Below the pieces are notes generated by a model. It was not told the origin of the DNA. It saw only the letters and a list, made by a program, of their open reading frames with translations, and did no database searches. The position numbers and the translations under genes are program-made. From assembly GCA_903907985.1 (NCBI GenBank), contig CAIVQG010000040.1:1-57669 (forward strand): 57,669 bases of DNA, written 5' to 3'. Shown piece after piece: positions 28,330 to 37,688 of this stretch. Each line of letters opens with the position of its first letter. Position 1 is the stretch's first letter. This DNA is from an uncultured delta proteobacterium (GTDB lineage: Bacteria > Desulfobacterota > Syntrophia > Syntrophales > Smithellaceae).

Positions 28330-29106
28330 CTAACTCCGGGGAGAATTGGACTTTTTTTCTTCATCCTTTTTCTCCGGAGCAGTTATTTTTTTATCATCCG
28401 GTAAAGAATTACATGCGATACAATTGGCGGCAGGCTTAGCCGCCTTTGAACATTTTTTGGAACCGGCATAACCTTCATGCTCAAAAGCCAGACAGCACAT
28501 CAGACGGCCGCACAGACCGGAGATTTTTTCCGGATTGAGAGACATGCTCTGCTCTTTGGCCATCTTTACCGTCACGCGTTCCAGATTGAGCAGAATTCCT
28601 GCACAGCAAATTGTTCGGCCGCAAACGGCAATGCCTTTAATAATACTGGACTCCTGCCGTGCTCCAATCTGCTTGAGTTCTATACGCGTTTTGAATTTCT
28701 GCACGAGATCTTTGACCAGATCGCGAAAATCGACTCGAGTCTCGGCAGTAAAATAAAAGATGACTTTAGTCCGATCGAAAAGATAATCAACTGTGATCAA
28801 TTTCATCGGAAGTTGTCGGTCCTTGATTTTTCCCTGGCAATACTTTTTGGCTTCTTCTTCGAGTTGTTTGTTTTCATCTTTAATGCGTAAATCTTCCGCA
28901 GTAACCATCCGAACAACGTGTTTAAGATTGGGGGGCAGCGTCTCCGCATCCCGCCTCTTTACTTCGGTAACGATAACACCGAGAGCCAGGCCATTTTCCG
29001 TATTAACTATTACCTGATCATCTCTGTGCAGGATAAGATCGCCGGCATTGAAATTGTAAATCCTGCCTTCTTTTTTAAATTTGACTCCGATAATATTTAT
29101 TAACAA
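28330..29106 (-). CDS. PSP1 C-terminal domain protein (RicT/YaaT-like)
   Basis: This 258-residue protein has the PSP1 fold with ICCAGILLN and LCGRLMCCLAFEHEGY, which carry the conserved cysteines of the RicT (YaaT) family. In Bacillus, RicT forms a complex with RicA and RicF that holds Fe-S clusters and affects RNA processing. The C-terminal tail adds more cysteines (KKCSKAAKPAANCIAC) and a charged end. The start is TTG with GGAG 6 bases before it. It lies between holB (23 bp) and metG (30 bp), a conserved arrangement across many bacteria. The biochemical role here is not known. Confidence 0.9.
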   Translation of the reverse strand: MLINIIGVKFKKEGRIYNFNAGDLILHRDDQVIVNTENGLALGVIVTEVKRRDAETLPPNLKHVVRMVTAEDLRIKDENKQLEEEAKKYCQGKIKDRQLPMKLITVDYLFDRTKVIFYFTAETRVDFRDLVKDLVQKFKTRIELKQIGARQESSIIKGIAVCGRTICCAGILLNLERVTVKMAKEQSMSLNPEKISGLCGRLMCCLAFEHEGYAGSKKCSKAAKPAANCIACNSLPDDKKITAPEKKDEEKKSNSPRS

Positions 29107-29129
29107 ATTCTACTCCACTTGATCTGCAT

Positions 29130-30110
29130 TTAATAATTGAGTTTAAATGCCATTGTTTCCAATGTCAATGTTTTGTTGACATTGAGCTCTATTGTTTCCC
29201 ACGTCCTGGCTAGAAGAGATATGTTTTGGATAATATGCTCGGCCGATAATTTTTGGGCAAGCTGATTAATGAAGGGGAATTTATCTGAATTAATCAGTAT
29301 TTCATCTTTCCGGGTTTCCTTAAACACGAGAGCATCGCGAAAACAGGAGCTGATAATATCCAGTCCCTGTTTAATCTTCTTTTTGTCCTGGCCGAAATTA
29401 GATGCCAAATTCAGCAAGCTGATCGGGTCATCCTTTTTCGCATTCATCAACAGTTGCATAATCTCTGCACGGAAGGCTGTAATATCTTCCTGATCCAGTT
29501 CCAATGCACGGCCTATAGAACCTCCGGAAAGCCCCGCCAGCAGGCCGGATTTTTGCTCACCCATCCCTTTTTGTTCCACAAGATATCGGGTGACGGCGTT
29601 AGTCGTCAAAGGGTTAAAGCGCATGTGCCGACAGCGGGAAATAATTGTCGCCGGCAGGCTGTAAGGCCGCGAGCTAATCAGAATTAATATATTGGAAGCC
29701 GATGGTTCTTCCAGTGTTTTCAAAAGAGCATTAGCCGCGTGATCATTCATTTTATCGGCGTCGTCGATGATTACGGTCCGCCACCTTCCTTCGAGGGGCT
29801 TGAATTTCATTCGTTCCTGAATCTCACGGATGGCGTTGATCCGGATAAACTGACCGTCAGCTTCAATAAAAATCATGTCCACATGGCTTAAGTGCTGCGC
29901 TTTTTGGCAGGAAGAGCATTTTCCGCAGGCGTCGTGATGATTGTCTGCCTGCTCACAGTTAAGAGCCTTGGCAAACTCACCGGCCAGAGTTTTTTTGCCG
30001 GTAGCGTTGATCCCGGAAAAAAGGTAGGCATGACCTACTCGTTTTTGAGCGATAGTTTTTTGAAGAATTGCTATTTGCCTTTCGTGGCCATAAATATCAA
30101 GAAAAGACAT
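29130..30110 (-). CDS. holB: DNA polymerase III delta-prime subunit
   Basis: This 326-residue AAA+ clamp-loader subunit has a P-loop-like segment SGINATGKKT near 32-41, a zinc-binding group CGKCSSC near 62-68, Walker B-like VIIDDADKM, and the sensor/arginine segment NALLKTLEEPSASNILILIS. Delta-prime helps load the sliding clamp at replication forks. Synteny with tmk upstream and ricT/metG downstream supports holB rather than dnaX. Confidence 0.93.
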   Translation of the reverse strand: MSFLDIYGHERQIAILQKTIAQKRVGHAYLFSGINATGKKTLAGEFAKALNCEQADNHHDACGKCSSCQKAQHLSHVDMIFIEADGQFIRINAIREIQERMKFKPLEGRWRTVIIDDADKMNDHAANALLKTLEEPSASNILILISSRPYSLPATIISRCRHMRFNPLTTNAVTRYLVEQKGMGEQKSGLLAGLSGGSIGRALELDQEDITAFRAEIMQLLMNAKKDDPISLLNLASNFGQDKKKIKQGLDIISSCFRDALVFKETRKDEILINSDKFPFINQLAQKLSAEHIIQNISLLARTWETIELNVNKTLTLETMAFKLNY

Positions 30111-30297
30111 GATTTGTTATCCTTCGGGAAAAAAGCTGCCGAATTCCATTCCCAATTCCAGCGTCACCTTTGCCGACAAAGCTTCCCCCGGCGCACACCG
30201 GGGTCGACTTTCGCAGCGTATTAATAATACGTTTCGTCGCCTCCTCATTGCCGCTGTGTACCATCATTAAATTGAAAATGGAATAATTTCACCAAGC

Positions 30298-30939
30298 TTA
30301 CTTTTCGATAAATTCTATAATATGCCGTAGTACTTCCTGCTGGATTGTATCAACATCACGAGTCGCATCAATTAAGCGGAAACGCTCAGGCTCGCTCCTG
30401 AAAATATCCAGATAACCTTCGCGAACCTTGTTATGGAACTTGAGGCTCTCTCTTTCAAAACGATCGGTAAATGACGAGTCTTTAAGAAGATTATCCCGAT
30501 CTGCTGCCCTTTTCAATCCGATCTCCACTGGTAAATCAAACAGTAATGTTAAATTCGGTTTTAATCCCATCGCTGAATAGTCGTTGATTACTCTAATAAA
30601 GTCGGGATCGAGGCCGCGTGCCGCCCCCTGATAGGCATAGGTGGCATCGGAAAAACGATCGCATAAAACGGTTTTATTTTCTTTCAGTGCGGGCAGGATC
30701 ATTTCGCGGACGTGCTGTGCCCGCGCCGCGCAAAAGAGAAACGCTTCCGTCTCCGCGCACATGTAATAATGTCCGCGGTTAAAAAGAATACCGCCGATTT
30801 TCCGCCCGATGTCAGTTCCTGAAGGCTCCTGGGTAATTAAAAGCGGTATATTTTTCTCTATTAAATGCTGGCCGACCAGCCTCATTTGAGTCGATTTTCC
30901 CGAACCTTCAATACCTTCAAAGGTAATTAATTTATTCAT
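30298..30939 (-). CDS. tmk: Thymidylate kinase
   Basis: This 213-residue kinase phosphorylates dTMP to dTDP. The P-loop is FEGIEGSGKSTQ at 7-18, the DR motif is LCDRFSDATYAYQG, and the lid region is RAADRDNL. Length is normal. It is first in the tmk-holB-ricT-metG group. The 187 bp between it and holB (30111-30297) hold only a small GC-rich inverted repeat near 30187-30204 and no gene. Confidence 0.96.
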   Translation of the reverse strand: MNKLITFEGIEGSGKSTQMRLVGQHLIEKNIPLLITQEPSGTDIGRKIGGILFNRGHYYMCAETEAFLFCAARAQHVREMILPALKENKTVLCDRFSDATYAYQGAARGLDPDFIRVINDYSAMGLKPNLTLLFDLPVEIGLKRAADRDNLLKDSSFTDRFERESLKFHNKVREGYLDIFRSEPERFRLIDATRDVDTIQQEVLRHIIEFIEK

Positions 30940-31072
30940 ATATTACAATTCCTGCCTCTTATTCCGGGGAATCAGGTTTCAAGTCTAAAATATCCGGGAC
31001 GAATTTTGTTAAAAAGAAATTTTAATTTGTAGTGCGCAAGGGCGGTGTGTAATTATTAAGAGGGAAAACTTT

Positions 31073-31105
31073 GGATAAATCCGCCGTAAAACGGCGGATT
31101 TATCC
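31073..31105 (-). terminator. Perfect hairpin after the ferredoxin gene
   Basis: Fifteen-base arms GGATAAATCCGCCGT (31073-31087) and its exact complement (31091-31105) surround a three-base loop. It lies 17 bp past the ferredoxin stop on the minus strand, which is followed by AAAGTTTTCC. It probably ends the isoprenoid/Fe-S operon, though the U-tract is weak. Confidence 0.55.
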
Positions 31106-31121
31106 GCTGATTACACGTAAA

Positions 31122-31319
<198 letters not shown>

Positions 31320-31360
31320 TTATATAATAATTTTTCCCCAAAAAAGCTGTTACTCAGCGT

Positions 31361-31582
31361 TTAAACGGAAAGAACTTCTTTGATCTCAGGAACTTGCTTT
31401 TTAATTATCTTTTCTATGCCATTTTTTAAAGTCATCTGTGACATCGGGCAGCCGTGGCAGGCGCCGGTTAATTTTACTTTAACTACTCCATCCGCACTGA
31501 CATCGACAAGTTCTACATCACCGCCGTCAGCCTGCAGACTGGGACGAATTATATCTATTGCTTTTTGTACTTGTTCTTTCAT
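31361..31582 (-). CDS. NifU C-terminal-type Fe-S scaffold/carrier protein
   Basis: This 73-residue single-domain NifU-like protein has the cluster-binding pair in GACHGCPMSQMTL and the family start IRPSLQADGGDVELVDV. Such proteins carry [4Fe-4S] or [2Fe-2S] clusters to target enzymes. The ATG at 31582 is chosen because AAAGGA lies 6 bases before it; an ATG six codons upstream has no ribosome site. It lies 36 bp past a lipoprotein gene and 59 bp before a ferredoxin, in the operon with ispH. Confidence 0.92.
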   Translation of the reverse strand: MKEQVQKAIDIIRPSLQADGGDVELVDVSADGVVKVKLTGACHGCPMSQMTLKNGIEKIIKKQVPEIKEVLSV

Positions 31583-31618
31583 TGTTTTTCCTTTCTTCAT
31601 TGATAAAGTTTATTCTAA

Positions 31619-32212
31619 TCAATGAGGCATGTATTTAACCATCGCTTCAACCACATTGCGGGCTACTTTAGGCAAATCAGGTTTTATCAAGATGTAACTG
31701 TCTGCTATTTGATGACCTGCTTTCCACATTATCTTACCGGTTGAGGCTTCATATAATTTCATTCCCAAGCTGACTTTGGCTACTTTATCTCCCTTTTCGA
31801 CAGTATAATTCCAAGTATCAACGGTAATTAGCAAGAAGGCATCAATTTTGGCCAGTTCGCCCATTTTTTTGCTCAACTCCGGATCGGAAAAATTCACTGT
31901 GCGCAACTTCGAAAAGTAGTCAATCATTGTTTTACGTAATTCTTCGTTGGCTAAGAGTTGGCGGTTTAAACTCTCTGTATCAAGTATGTCGGGAAACCAT
32001 TTCTTTTCCGCCAGAACACCGGCCACAATCTGCTCGACAGATCCTCTTGCTTCTTCATTATTTCCCGCTATTTCCACCGGAAATATAGCTACTATTTGAG
32101 GATGAAAGTCTTTCGCCTCAGGGGTAACCTGGGAAAAACGCAATCCTCCGCAGGCTGTTAAAGACATTATTAATAAAATCAGAGAGCATCTCACGAAAAT
32201 TTTTCTTGTCAT
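31619..32212 (-). CDS. Lipoprotein, DUF799/CsgG-like
   Basis: The product has 197 residues. AAGGAGG is well placed before the ATG at 32212, and the signal segment ends in the lipobox SLTAC, so it is a lipoprotein. After that come IVAIFPVEIAG, a central helical part, and strands such as DAFLLITVDTWNYTV and KLYEASTGKIMWKAGHQ. This pattern resembles the GNA1162/DUF799 and CsgG-like envelope lipoproteins. The family assignment is by overall pattern only. It follows the ispH fusion gene by 41 bp. The longer open frame upstream overlaps ispH and is not needed. Confidence 0.72.
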   Translation of the reverse strand: MTRKIFVRCSLILLIMSLTACGGLRFSQVTPEAKDFHPQIVAIFPVEIAGNNEEARGSVEQIVAGVLAEKKWFPDILDTESLNRQLLANEELRKTMIDYFSKLRTVNFSDPELSKKMGELAKIDAFLLITVDTWNYTVEKGDKVAKVSLGMKLYEASTGKIMWKAGHQIADSYILIKPDLPKVARNVVEAMVKYMPH

Positions 32213-32253
32213 AATCCCAAAACCTCCTTTTCTCTTGAAGAGACTGTCGCCTT

Positions 32254-33981
32254 TTAGAGAACATACCACAGTAAAACACTAAACCCGGCAATAACATAGC
32301 TTGTTTCCAGAAGCCCTTCCATGAATGCTCCCGAAAGCCCCGACCTTCTATCACAAAGTTGAAAACAAATCCATATATATAATATGCACATAAGCAGCAT
32401 AAAACTCAAAGATGAAGTCCAGCCTAAAGGATACGAAATAAGAAGAATAATTAATAATATCAAAGATATAATTTTAAACAATGTTTTGGTTTGCGTTTTG
32501 CCGATCAATACGGGAATTGTCTCCCGTCCAATTAATTTATCGTTTTGAATCTCCAGAATATCCGAGATAGCCGAACGGATAAAAACCACTCCGAAGGTAA
32601 AAATAAAAGCAACTATCAATCCGGCATTAAAATGATGGTCTTTGCTCAGAGCCGGCAGAATTGCCGTCACGGTTCCCCAGGCTACCGCCATAAAAAGGTT
32701 CTTCGATCCCGGCAAATCTCTTAAACTTTGAAAACGCCACCCGGATGGAAGGATTTTCATATTATAAAGAACACCGCCTAGGGAAATAACAAACAAAATG
32801 CTGAAGGGAAGTAATCCCTGTTTAAAAGCTAAGAGCAGGGCGGCAATAATGGATAAAACTGCTGCCAGAAGATAAGTCTTTTCATGCTTTAAGTAAGTTT
32901 CCTCGCGGAATGAGCCTAAAAAACCACTCGGTTTCCGGCTGATTAACCTGTTTAAAACATGCATGCCATAAACAAAAAAAGAGGCCACGGCCAGATGTGA
33001 TATGCTGACCTGTATTCTTTGCAGAAGCATGCAAGCCAGACAAAGACAACCCGCACCGATTGCCGAATAAAGATCAGTCTTAACCGCCCAGAGCCAAAAA
33101 TTAAACAGTCTCCCTACTTTTTTTAATTTACGGCTTTGAGCCTGCGCAATCTTCTCCATTACCCGGTCGATAATCCAGTTAGGTGTGGAAGCGCCGGCAG
33201 AAACACCAATACGGTTGTAAGAAGCGACATTAATGCTATCCAATTCTTCGGCTGTTTCAATATGGAAAGCCTCGGTTCGCTGTTTTTGGGCGAGATCAGC
33301 AAGCCTTCTAGTGTTGGCACTGTTTTTCCCACCGACAATGAATATTGCATCCATTTCGCCGGCCAGAGTAATTATTTCGGCCTGCCGCTGCTCCGTGGAA
33401 GAACAAATCGTATTGAAGACAATTGTAGAGGGGAAACGTCCGATTATTTTTTCGACGATTTTGTTATAATCATCCAGACTTTGCGTTGTCTGGGCAACAA
33501 CGCAAACCAGATCCAGGTGAGGTAATTTTTCCACTTCTTCTGTGGCGGCTACCGTAATGCCACGGCCGTTGGTATAACCCAGAAGACCGTCAACTTCCGG
33601 ATGTTCCTTGTCGCCAACAATAATAACAGTATAATTAAGCGCAGCATGTTTTTTTATTATTGCCTGCACATAACCGACCTTTGGGCAGGTGGCATCAATA
33701 ATCTTTATGCCGCTGGCCTTGATCTTTCTTCTTTCGGACGGTGCAATACCGTGCGCCCGGATAATGAGGACGGCGTTTTGCGGGTCGATTATTTCTTCAA
33801 TGCTTTTGACCGGTGTTATCCCACGACTTTGCAGCAGCTCAATTGTTTGCGGATTGTGGATTAATGGTCCATAAGTATAAATACGGCGGCCGGTTTCATG
33901 CTGGGCGATTTCCAGGACAATATCCACTGCCCTGCGGACACCCATGCAAAATCCGGCAGTCCTGGCGAGTTTAATTTCCAT
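32254..33981 (-). CDS. ispH: Fusion of IspH (HMBPP reductase) with a UbiA-like membrane prenyltransferase domain
   Basis: This 575-residue fusion joins IspH (1-285) to a UbiA-like membrane domain (about 300-575). IspH reduces HMBPP to IPP and DMAPP with a [4Fe-4S] cluster; ligands C12, C99 and C193 and the substrate histidines H42, H77 and H127 are present. The membrane part has about eight hydrophobic helices and a UbiA-type aspartate motif, SDILEIQNDKLIGRETIP (D474, D481). The first aspartate motif of UbiA (NDxxD) is replaced by LNRLISR. The ATG at 33981 overlaps the tlyA stop by 11 bp. IspH normally ends near 300 residues, so the extension is a true second domain. Confidence 0.9.
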   Translation of the reverse strand: MEIKLARTAGFCMGVRRAVDIVLEIAQHETGRRIYTYGPLIHNPQTIELLQSRGITPVKSIEEIIDPQNAVLIIRAHGIAPSERRKIKASGIKIIDATCPKVGYVQAIIKKHAALNYTVIIVGDKEHPEVDGLLGYTNGRGITVAATEEVEKLPHLDLVCVVAQTTQSLDDYNKIVEKIIGRFPSTIVFNTICSSTEQRQAEIITLAGEMDAIFIVGGKNSANTRRLADLAQKQRTEAFHIETAEELDSINVASYNRIGVSAGASTPNWIIDRVMEKIAQAQSRKLKKVGRLFNFWLWAVKTDLYSAIGAGCLCLACMLLQRIQVSISHLAVASFFVYGMHVLNRLISRKPSGFLGSFREETYLKHEKTYLLAAVLSIIAALLLAFKQGLLPFSILFVISLGGVLYNMKILPSGWRFQSLRDLPGSKNLFMAVAWGTVTAILPALSKDHHFNAGLIVAFIFTFGVVFIRSAISDILEIQNDKLIGRETIPVLIGKTQTKTLFKIISLILLIILLISYPLGWTSSLSFMLLMCILYIWICFQLCDRRSGLSGAFMEGLLETSYVIAGFSVLLWYVL

Positions 33982-34726
33982 TGAAGTCAGTCTTTCTGGC
34001 AAAAACAAAAAATTCTTGATTGCCCTCAGGTCCCAAAAGAGGAGAGACACAGGTCCCCTCTGCCTGCAAGCCGGAGGAGTTAATGAAACTGACGATTTCT
34101 TCCACCACGCGCTCTCTAACCTGCATATCTTTTACGACACCATGTGGTCCCACTTCTTCCCTGCGGACTTCAAACTGCGGTTTAATCAGGGCCAGAATAA
34201 TTGCTTCCTTTGCCAGAAGCTGCAAAACAGCCGGTAGGACGCTTTTTAAAGAAATAAAAGAAACGTCAATTGTGGCGATATTCGGCAATTCCTCGAAATC
34301 GGCGCCCTCATAGTAACGGATATTGGTACGCTCGATGGTCACTACGCGCGAATCATTGCGTAGCTTCCAGGCCAGTTGCCCGTAGCCAACATCGAGGGCA
34401 TACACCTTACGAACTCCCGCCTGTAAAAGGCAATCGGTGAAGCCTCCGGTCGATGCTCCGACATCAAAGGCAATGAGGCCGTTAACATCCAGTGCAAAGG
34501 AAGCCAGCGCACCCTTAAGTTTTAAGCCGCCGCGGCTTACATAAGGATTGTCATCGCCTTTGAGGTGTATCTGCACATCATCCGCGATAAGAAAACCTGC
34601 CTGATCAGGATAGGCATCGCCCACCCTCACAGCTTTCGCCAGAATAAGAGCGCGGGCTTTTTCCAGTGTAGGCACAAGGCCGCGCGAAACGAGCATTTTA
34701 TCCAAACGAGTTTTTCCCGGGGGCAT
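33971..34726 (-). CDS. tlyA: TlyA-type rRNA methyltransferase with S4 domain
   Basis: The product has 251 residues. An N-terminal S4 RNA-binding domain (RLDKMLVSRGLVPT to VSRGGLKLKGAL) precedes a Rossmann methyltransferase (FDVGASTGGFTDCLLQAG as the SAM site, then ALDVGYGQLAWKLR). TlyA proteins 2'-O-methylate cytidines in rRNA, and some are linked to haemolysin activity. AGGAG lies 9 bases before the ATG at 34726; the open frame upstream runs through an imperfect palindrome and is not coding-like. It often sits beside dxs in bacteria, as here. Confidence 0.93.
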   Translation of the reverse strand: MPPGKTRLDKMLVSRGLVPTLEKARALILAKAVRVGDAYPDQAGFLIADDVQIHLKGDDNPYVSRGGLKLKGALASFALDVNGLIAFDVGASTGGFTDCLLQAGVRKVYALDVGYGQLAWKLRNDSRVVTIERTNIRYYEGADFEELPNIATIDVSFISLKSVLPAVLQLLAKEAIILALIKPQFEVRREEVGPHGVVKDMQVRERVVEEIVSFINSSGLQAEGTCVSPLLGPEGNQEFFVFARKTDFNGN

Positions 34727-34747
34727 AATGTATGACTCCTGATTGAT

Positions 34748-34850
34748 GACCTCGTAAAAACTTCCAGAGGTAAGGTTGGCGAGGCCGAAGAAGAGATGCT
34801 TGTTTCGCTGCCCTCGCGCCAACTTCAGGCGGTCAGGGTGTTTTACGAGG
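34748..34850. repeat. Long imperfect palindrome between dxs and tlyA
   Basis: CCTCGTAAAA (34750-34759) is exactly complementary to TTTTACGAGG (34841-34850). Inside, AAGGTTGGCGAGG (34772-34784) pairs with CCTCGCGCCAACTT (34812-34825) with one bulge. The RNA could fold into one extended hairpin of about 100 bases. It fills nearly the whole gap between the two genes. It could be a repetitive extragenic element or a processing/attenuation site. Confidence 0.6.
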
Positions 34851-34853
34851 GTG

Positions 34854-36752
34854 TCAGGTGAGCATCTCTCTTATTGCCCGGACAATGCCATCTTCATCCA
34901 GGCCGTATTTTTTTCGTAGTTCGGCCTGGGTGGCGTGTTCGACAAACTCATCGGGAATACCCAGACGTTTTACCTGAACACCAGTTATGTTTTTTTCCGC
35001 CAGCATCTCCAAAATCGCGCTGCCGAATCCGCCTTGCAGCATATTTTCTTCCACTGTGATAATCTTTTTTATTGCTGTTGCTGTTTGCGAGAGCAGTTCT
35101 GCATCCAGTGGTTTTACAAAACGGGCATTGATGACTTTAATGTTGATGCCTTCGGAGGCTAAGCGCTCTGCGGCGGCAAGTGCCGGATATACTGTGACGC
35201 CTATGGCGACAATCGCCAGATCAGTGCCTTCTCTTAAGACCTCGCCTTTACCGATTGCCAAAGTCTGTAAATCATGATCAAGGTTTACCCCTGTGCCCTT
35301 ACCACGCGGATAACGCACGGATACCGGCTGCCGGCAGTTCACGGCAGTTTTGAGCATGTGTTGAAGTTCGTTTTCGTCCTTGGGGGCCATGACAATAATG
35401 TTGGGAATGGAACGCAAATAGGCAAAATCAAATAGTCCCTGATGAGTTGCTCCGTCTTCTCCGACAATTCCCGCACGATCCAGAGCAAAGACAACCGGCA
35501 GATTCTGCAAACAAACATCATGCAATATTTGATCGTAAGACCGTTGTAAGAAAGTCGAGTAAATGGCCACAACCGGGATAAAACCTTCGACGGCCAAACT
35601 GGCGGCAAAAGTAACAGCATGCTGTTCGGCAATGCCCACATCATAAAAGCGCCCGGGAAATTCCTGACAGAACTGATCCAAACCCGTGCCGTCACACATG
35701 GCGGCGGTAATGGCAACAATACGGGAATCATTTTGCGCCAGCCTTACAATTGTCCTGCCGAATATATCCGTATAAGAGGGCAGTCCGGATGATGAAGTAA
35801 TAGGTTGACCGGTTTCAATATTGAAAGACGATATGCCGTGATAATTGAGTGGCTTTTCTTCCGCAAATTTGTAGCCTTTGCCTTTTTTGGTGATGATATG
35901 AACCAGCACCGGTCCGGATAAATCCCTGATGTTCTCAAAATTGGCAATGAGACGTTCCAGCGTATGGCCTTCCAACGGTCCCACGTAAGTGAAGCCCAGC
36001 TCTTCAAAAAGCGCTCCGGGAACAACAAAAGTTTTCACCGACTCTTCGATTTGCTGCGAAAATTTGACAATTTGATCGCCGATACCGGGAATGCTTTTGA
36101 GAAAATTTTTAATATCCGCCTTTAATTTAGTTACGGTGTGGCCCGTCATCATGCGATTTAAATAGGAAGACATTGCTCCGACATTAGGGGAAATGGACAT
36201 TTCATTATCATTTAAAACGATAATCAGGTCTTTGTTGCGATCGCCCGCCCAGTTGAGCCCCTCAAAGGCCATGCCGGTGGTCATGGAACCGTCACCGATA
36301 ACGGCAACAATTTTCCGGGGTATCCCCTTTAAAGAATTAGCTTCGGCAAATCCGGCAGCAACCGAGATGGAAGTTCCACTATGTCCGACATTGAAAGCAT
36401 CGTAGGGGCTTTCTTCCCGTCTGGGGAAGCCGCTGATGCCGCCTCTCTGGCGCAAAGTGGAAAACACATCTTTACGCCCCGTGATGATTTTATGGGTGTA
36501 AGCCTGATGGCCAACGTCCCAGACAATCTTGTCGAGCGGAGTATTAAAAACATAATGCAAGGCCAGAGTTAATTCCACAGTGCCCAGAGAGGAGGCCAAA
36601 TGCCCGCCGGAAGATGCTACCGTCGAAATAATCAACCTTCTTATTTCCTGGGCCAGTTTGCAAAGCTCGGCATTGTTGAGTTTGCGGATATCCGCTGGAT
36701 AATTTATATCGGCAAGGACGCTATAATCTGCTATTTCTTGGTGCTTGACCAC
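34854..36752 (-). CDS. dxs: 1-deoxy-D-xylulose-5-phosphate synthase
   Basis: This 632-residue thiamine-diphosphate enzyme condenses pyruvate and glyceraldehyde 3-phosphate at the head of the MEP isoprenoid pathway. Features: IVWDVGHQAYTHKIITGR, the TPP/Mg motif VIGDGSMTTGMAFEGLN through NDNEMSISPN, the catalytic-histidine region of the N-terminal domain, the pyrimidine-site glutamate in YDVGIAEQHAV, and a transketolase C-terminal domain. The GTG start sits 18 bp after ispA. It is part of the xseA-xseB-ispA-dxs-tlyA order common in Gram-negative bacteria, here extended by an ispH fusion. Confidence 0.97.
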   Translation of the reverse strand: MVKHQEIADYSVLADINYPADIRKLNNAELCKLAQEIRRLIISTVASSGGHLASSLGTVELTLALHYVFNTPLDKIVWDVGHQAYTHKIITGRKDVFSTLRQRGGISGFPRREESPYDAFNVGHSGTSISVAAGFAEANSLKGIPRKIVAVIGDGSMTTGMAFEGLNWAGDRNKDLIIVLNDNEMSISPNVGAMSSYLNRMMTGHTVTKLKADIKNFLKSIPGIGDQIVKFSQQIEESVKTFVVPGALFEELGFTYVGPLEGHTLERLIANFENIRDLSGPVLVHIITKKGKGYKFAEEKPLNYHGISSFNIETGQPITSSSGLPSYTDIFGRTIVRLAQNDSRIVAITAAMCDGTGLDQFCQEFPGRFYDVGIAEQHAVTFAASLAVEGFIPVVAIYSTFLQRSYDQILHDVCLQNLPVVFALDRAGIVGEDGATHQGLFDFAYLRSIPNIIVMAPKDENELQHMLKTAVNCRQPVSVRYPRGKGTGVNLDHDLQTLAIGKGEVLREGTDLAIVAIGVTVYPALAAAERLASEGINIKVINARFVKPLDAELLSQTATAIKKIITVEENMLQGGFGSAILEMLAEKNITGVQVKRLGIPDEFVEHATQAELRKKYGLDEDGIVRAIREMLT

Positions 36753-36770
36753 AATATCAACCTTCTTTAT

Positions 36771-37688
36771 TTATGATTTTCTTTCCATAATATAACGGGC
36801 AATAAGCCGCAAGGGTAATGCCCTCTTATCAAAGATAGTTAGACTGGCAATTGCCGCATCAATATGTTTTTGTAATTCTGCTTTAGCGTAATCCATCCCC
36901 ATTAATGACGGATACGTTACTTTACCGAGCGCGGTATCGCTGCCCGTTTCCTTTCCCATCAATTCGCGATTGCCTTCGACATTTAATATGTCATCGGCAA
37001 TCTGGAAAGCCATTCCTATGTTCAGGCCATAATCGGCCAACGCCTGAATTTTGTTTTCGCGGGCATTGGACATAATAGCACCAGATCTTACGGCCGCCTT
37101 AATCAGTGCTCCGGTTTTTCGCCTGTGTATTTCGTAGAGGACTTCCTGGTCGGGCCTTGATTTTTCGGAAAGCACATCAAGCGTCTGTCCGCCTACCATA
37201 CCGGCGATTCCTGCGGCCTGAGAGATTTCCTGGATGACGGCTAAACGTTTTTCCGCAGAAAATTTTAATTTTTCCGCCCGTGACAAAACAATAAATGCTT
37301 CGGTTAAAAGAGCATCACCGGCCAGGATGGCAATATTTTCACCAAAAACCTTGTGGCAGGTGGGCTTGCCGCGCCGGAAATCATCGTTATCCATGGAAGG
37401 CAGATCATCATGAATCAGTGAATATGTATGAATCAATTCCAGGGCGCAGGCAACCGGCATGGCCTGCGCCATATCGCCACCGGAAGCTTCCGTTGCCGCC
37501 AAGCAGAGAATAGGCCTGATCCGCTTACCTCCGGCAAAAACGCTATAGTGAATAGCTTTATAGATTTCCACCGGCGTATTATTTTCTGTCGGCAGATACC
37601 AGTGCAGAGCTTCTTCCACGATTTTCCGTCTGTCCTGCAGATAGGCGTCCAGAAATGAATCCTTATTTATAATCACTATCCTCTCCAT
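36771..37688 (-). CDS. ispA: Farnesyl/geranyl diphosphate synthase
   Basis: This 305-residue class I trans-prenyltransferase extends DMAPP with IPP. The first aspartate-rich motif is HDDLPSMDNDD with RRGKPT after it, and the second is QIADDILNVEG, where DDILN replaces the more usual DDILD. KRIRP near 55 and the KTGAL lysine region are present. The ATG at 37688 lies inside the end of xseB (26 bp overlap); a GTG at 37676 is another possible start. The product feeds quinone and undecaprenyl synthesis. Confidence 0.95.
   Translation of the reverse strand: MERIVIINKDSFLDAYLQDRRKIVEEALHWYLPTENNTPVEIYKAIHYSVFAGGKRIRPILCLAATEASGGDMAQAMPVACALELIHTYSLIHDDLPSMDNDDFRRGKPTCHKVFGENIAILAGDALLTEAFIVLSRAEKLKFSAEKRLAVIQEISQAAGIAGMVGGQTLDVLSEKSRPDQEVLYEIHRRKTGALIKAAVRSGAIMSNARENKIQALADYGLNIGMAFQIADDILNVEGNRELMGKETGSDTALGKVTYPSLMGMDYAKAELQKHIDAAIASLTIFDKRALPLRLIARYIMERKS

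Noticed and set aside
30185-30297. GC-rich repeat between holB and tmk as a possible mobile-element end
   Set aside because: Only a six-base CCCCGG/CCGGGG repeat was seen, with no transposase gene, no target duplication and no second copy in the window.
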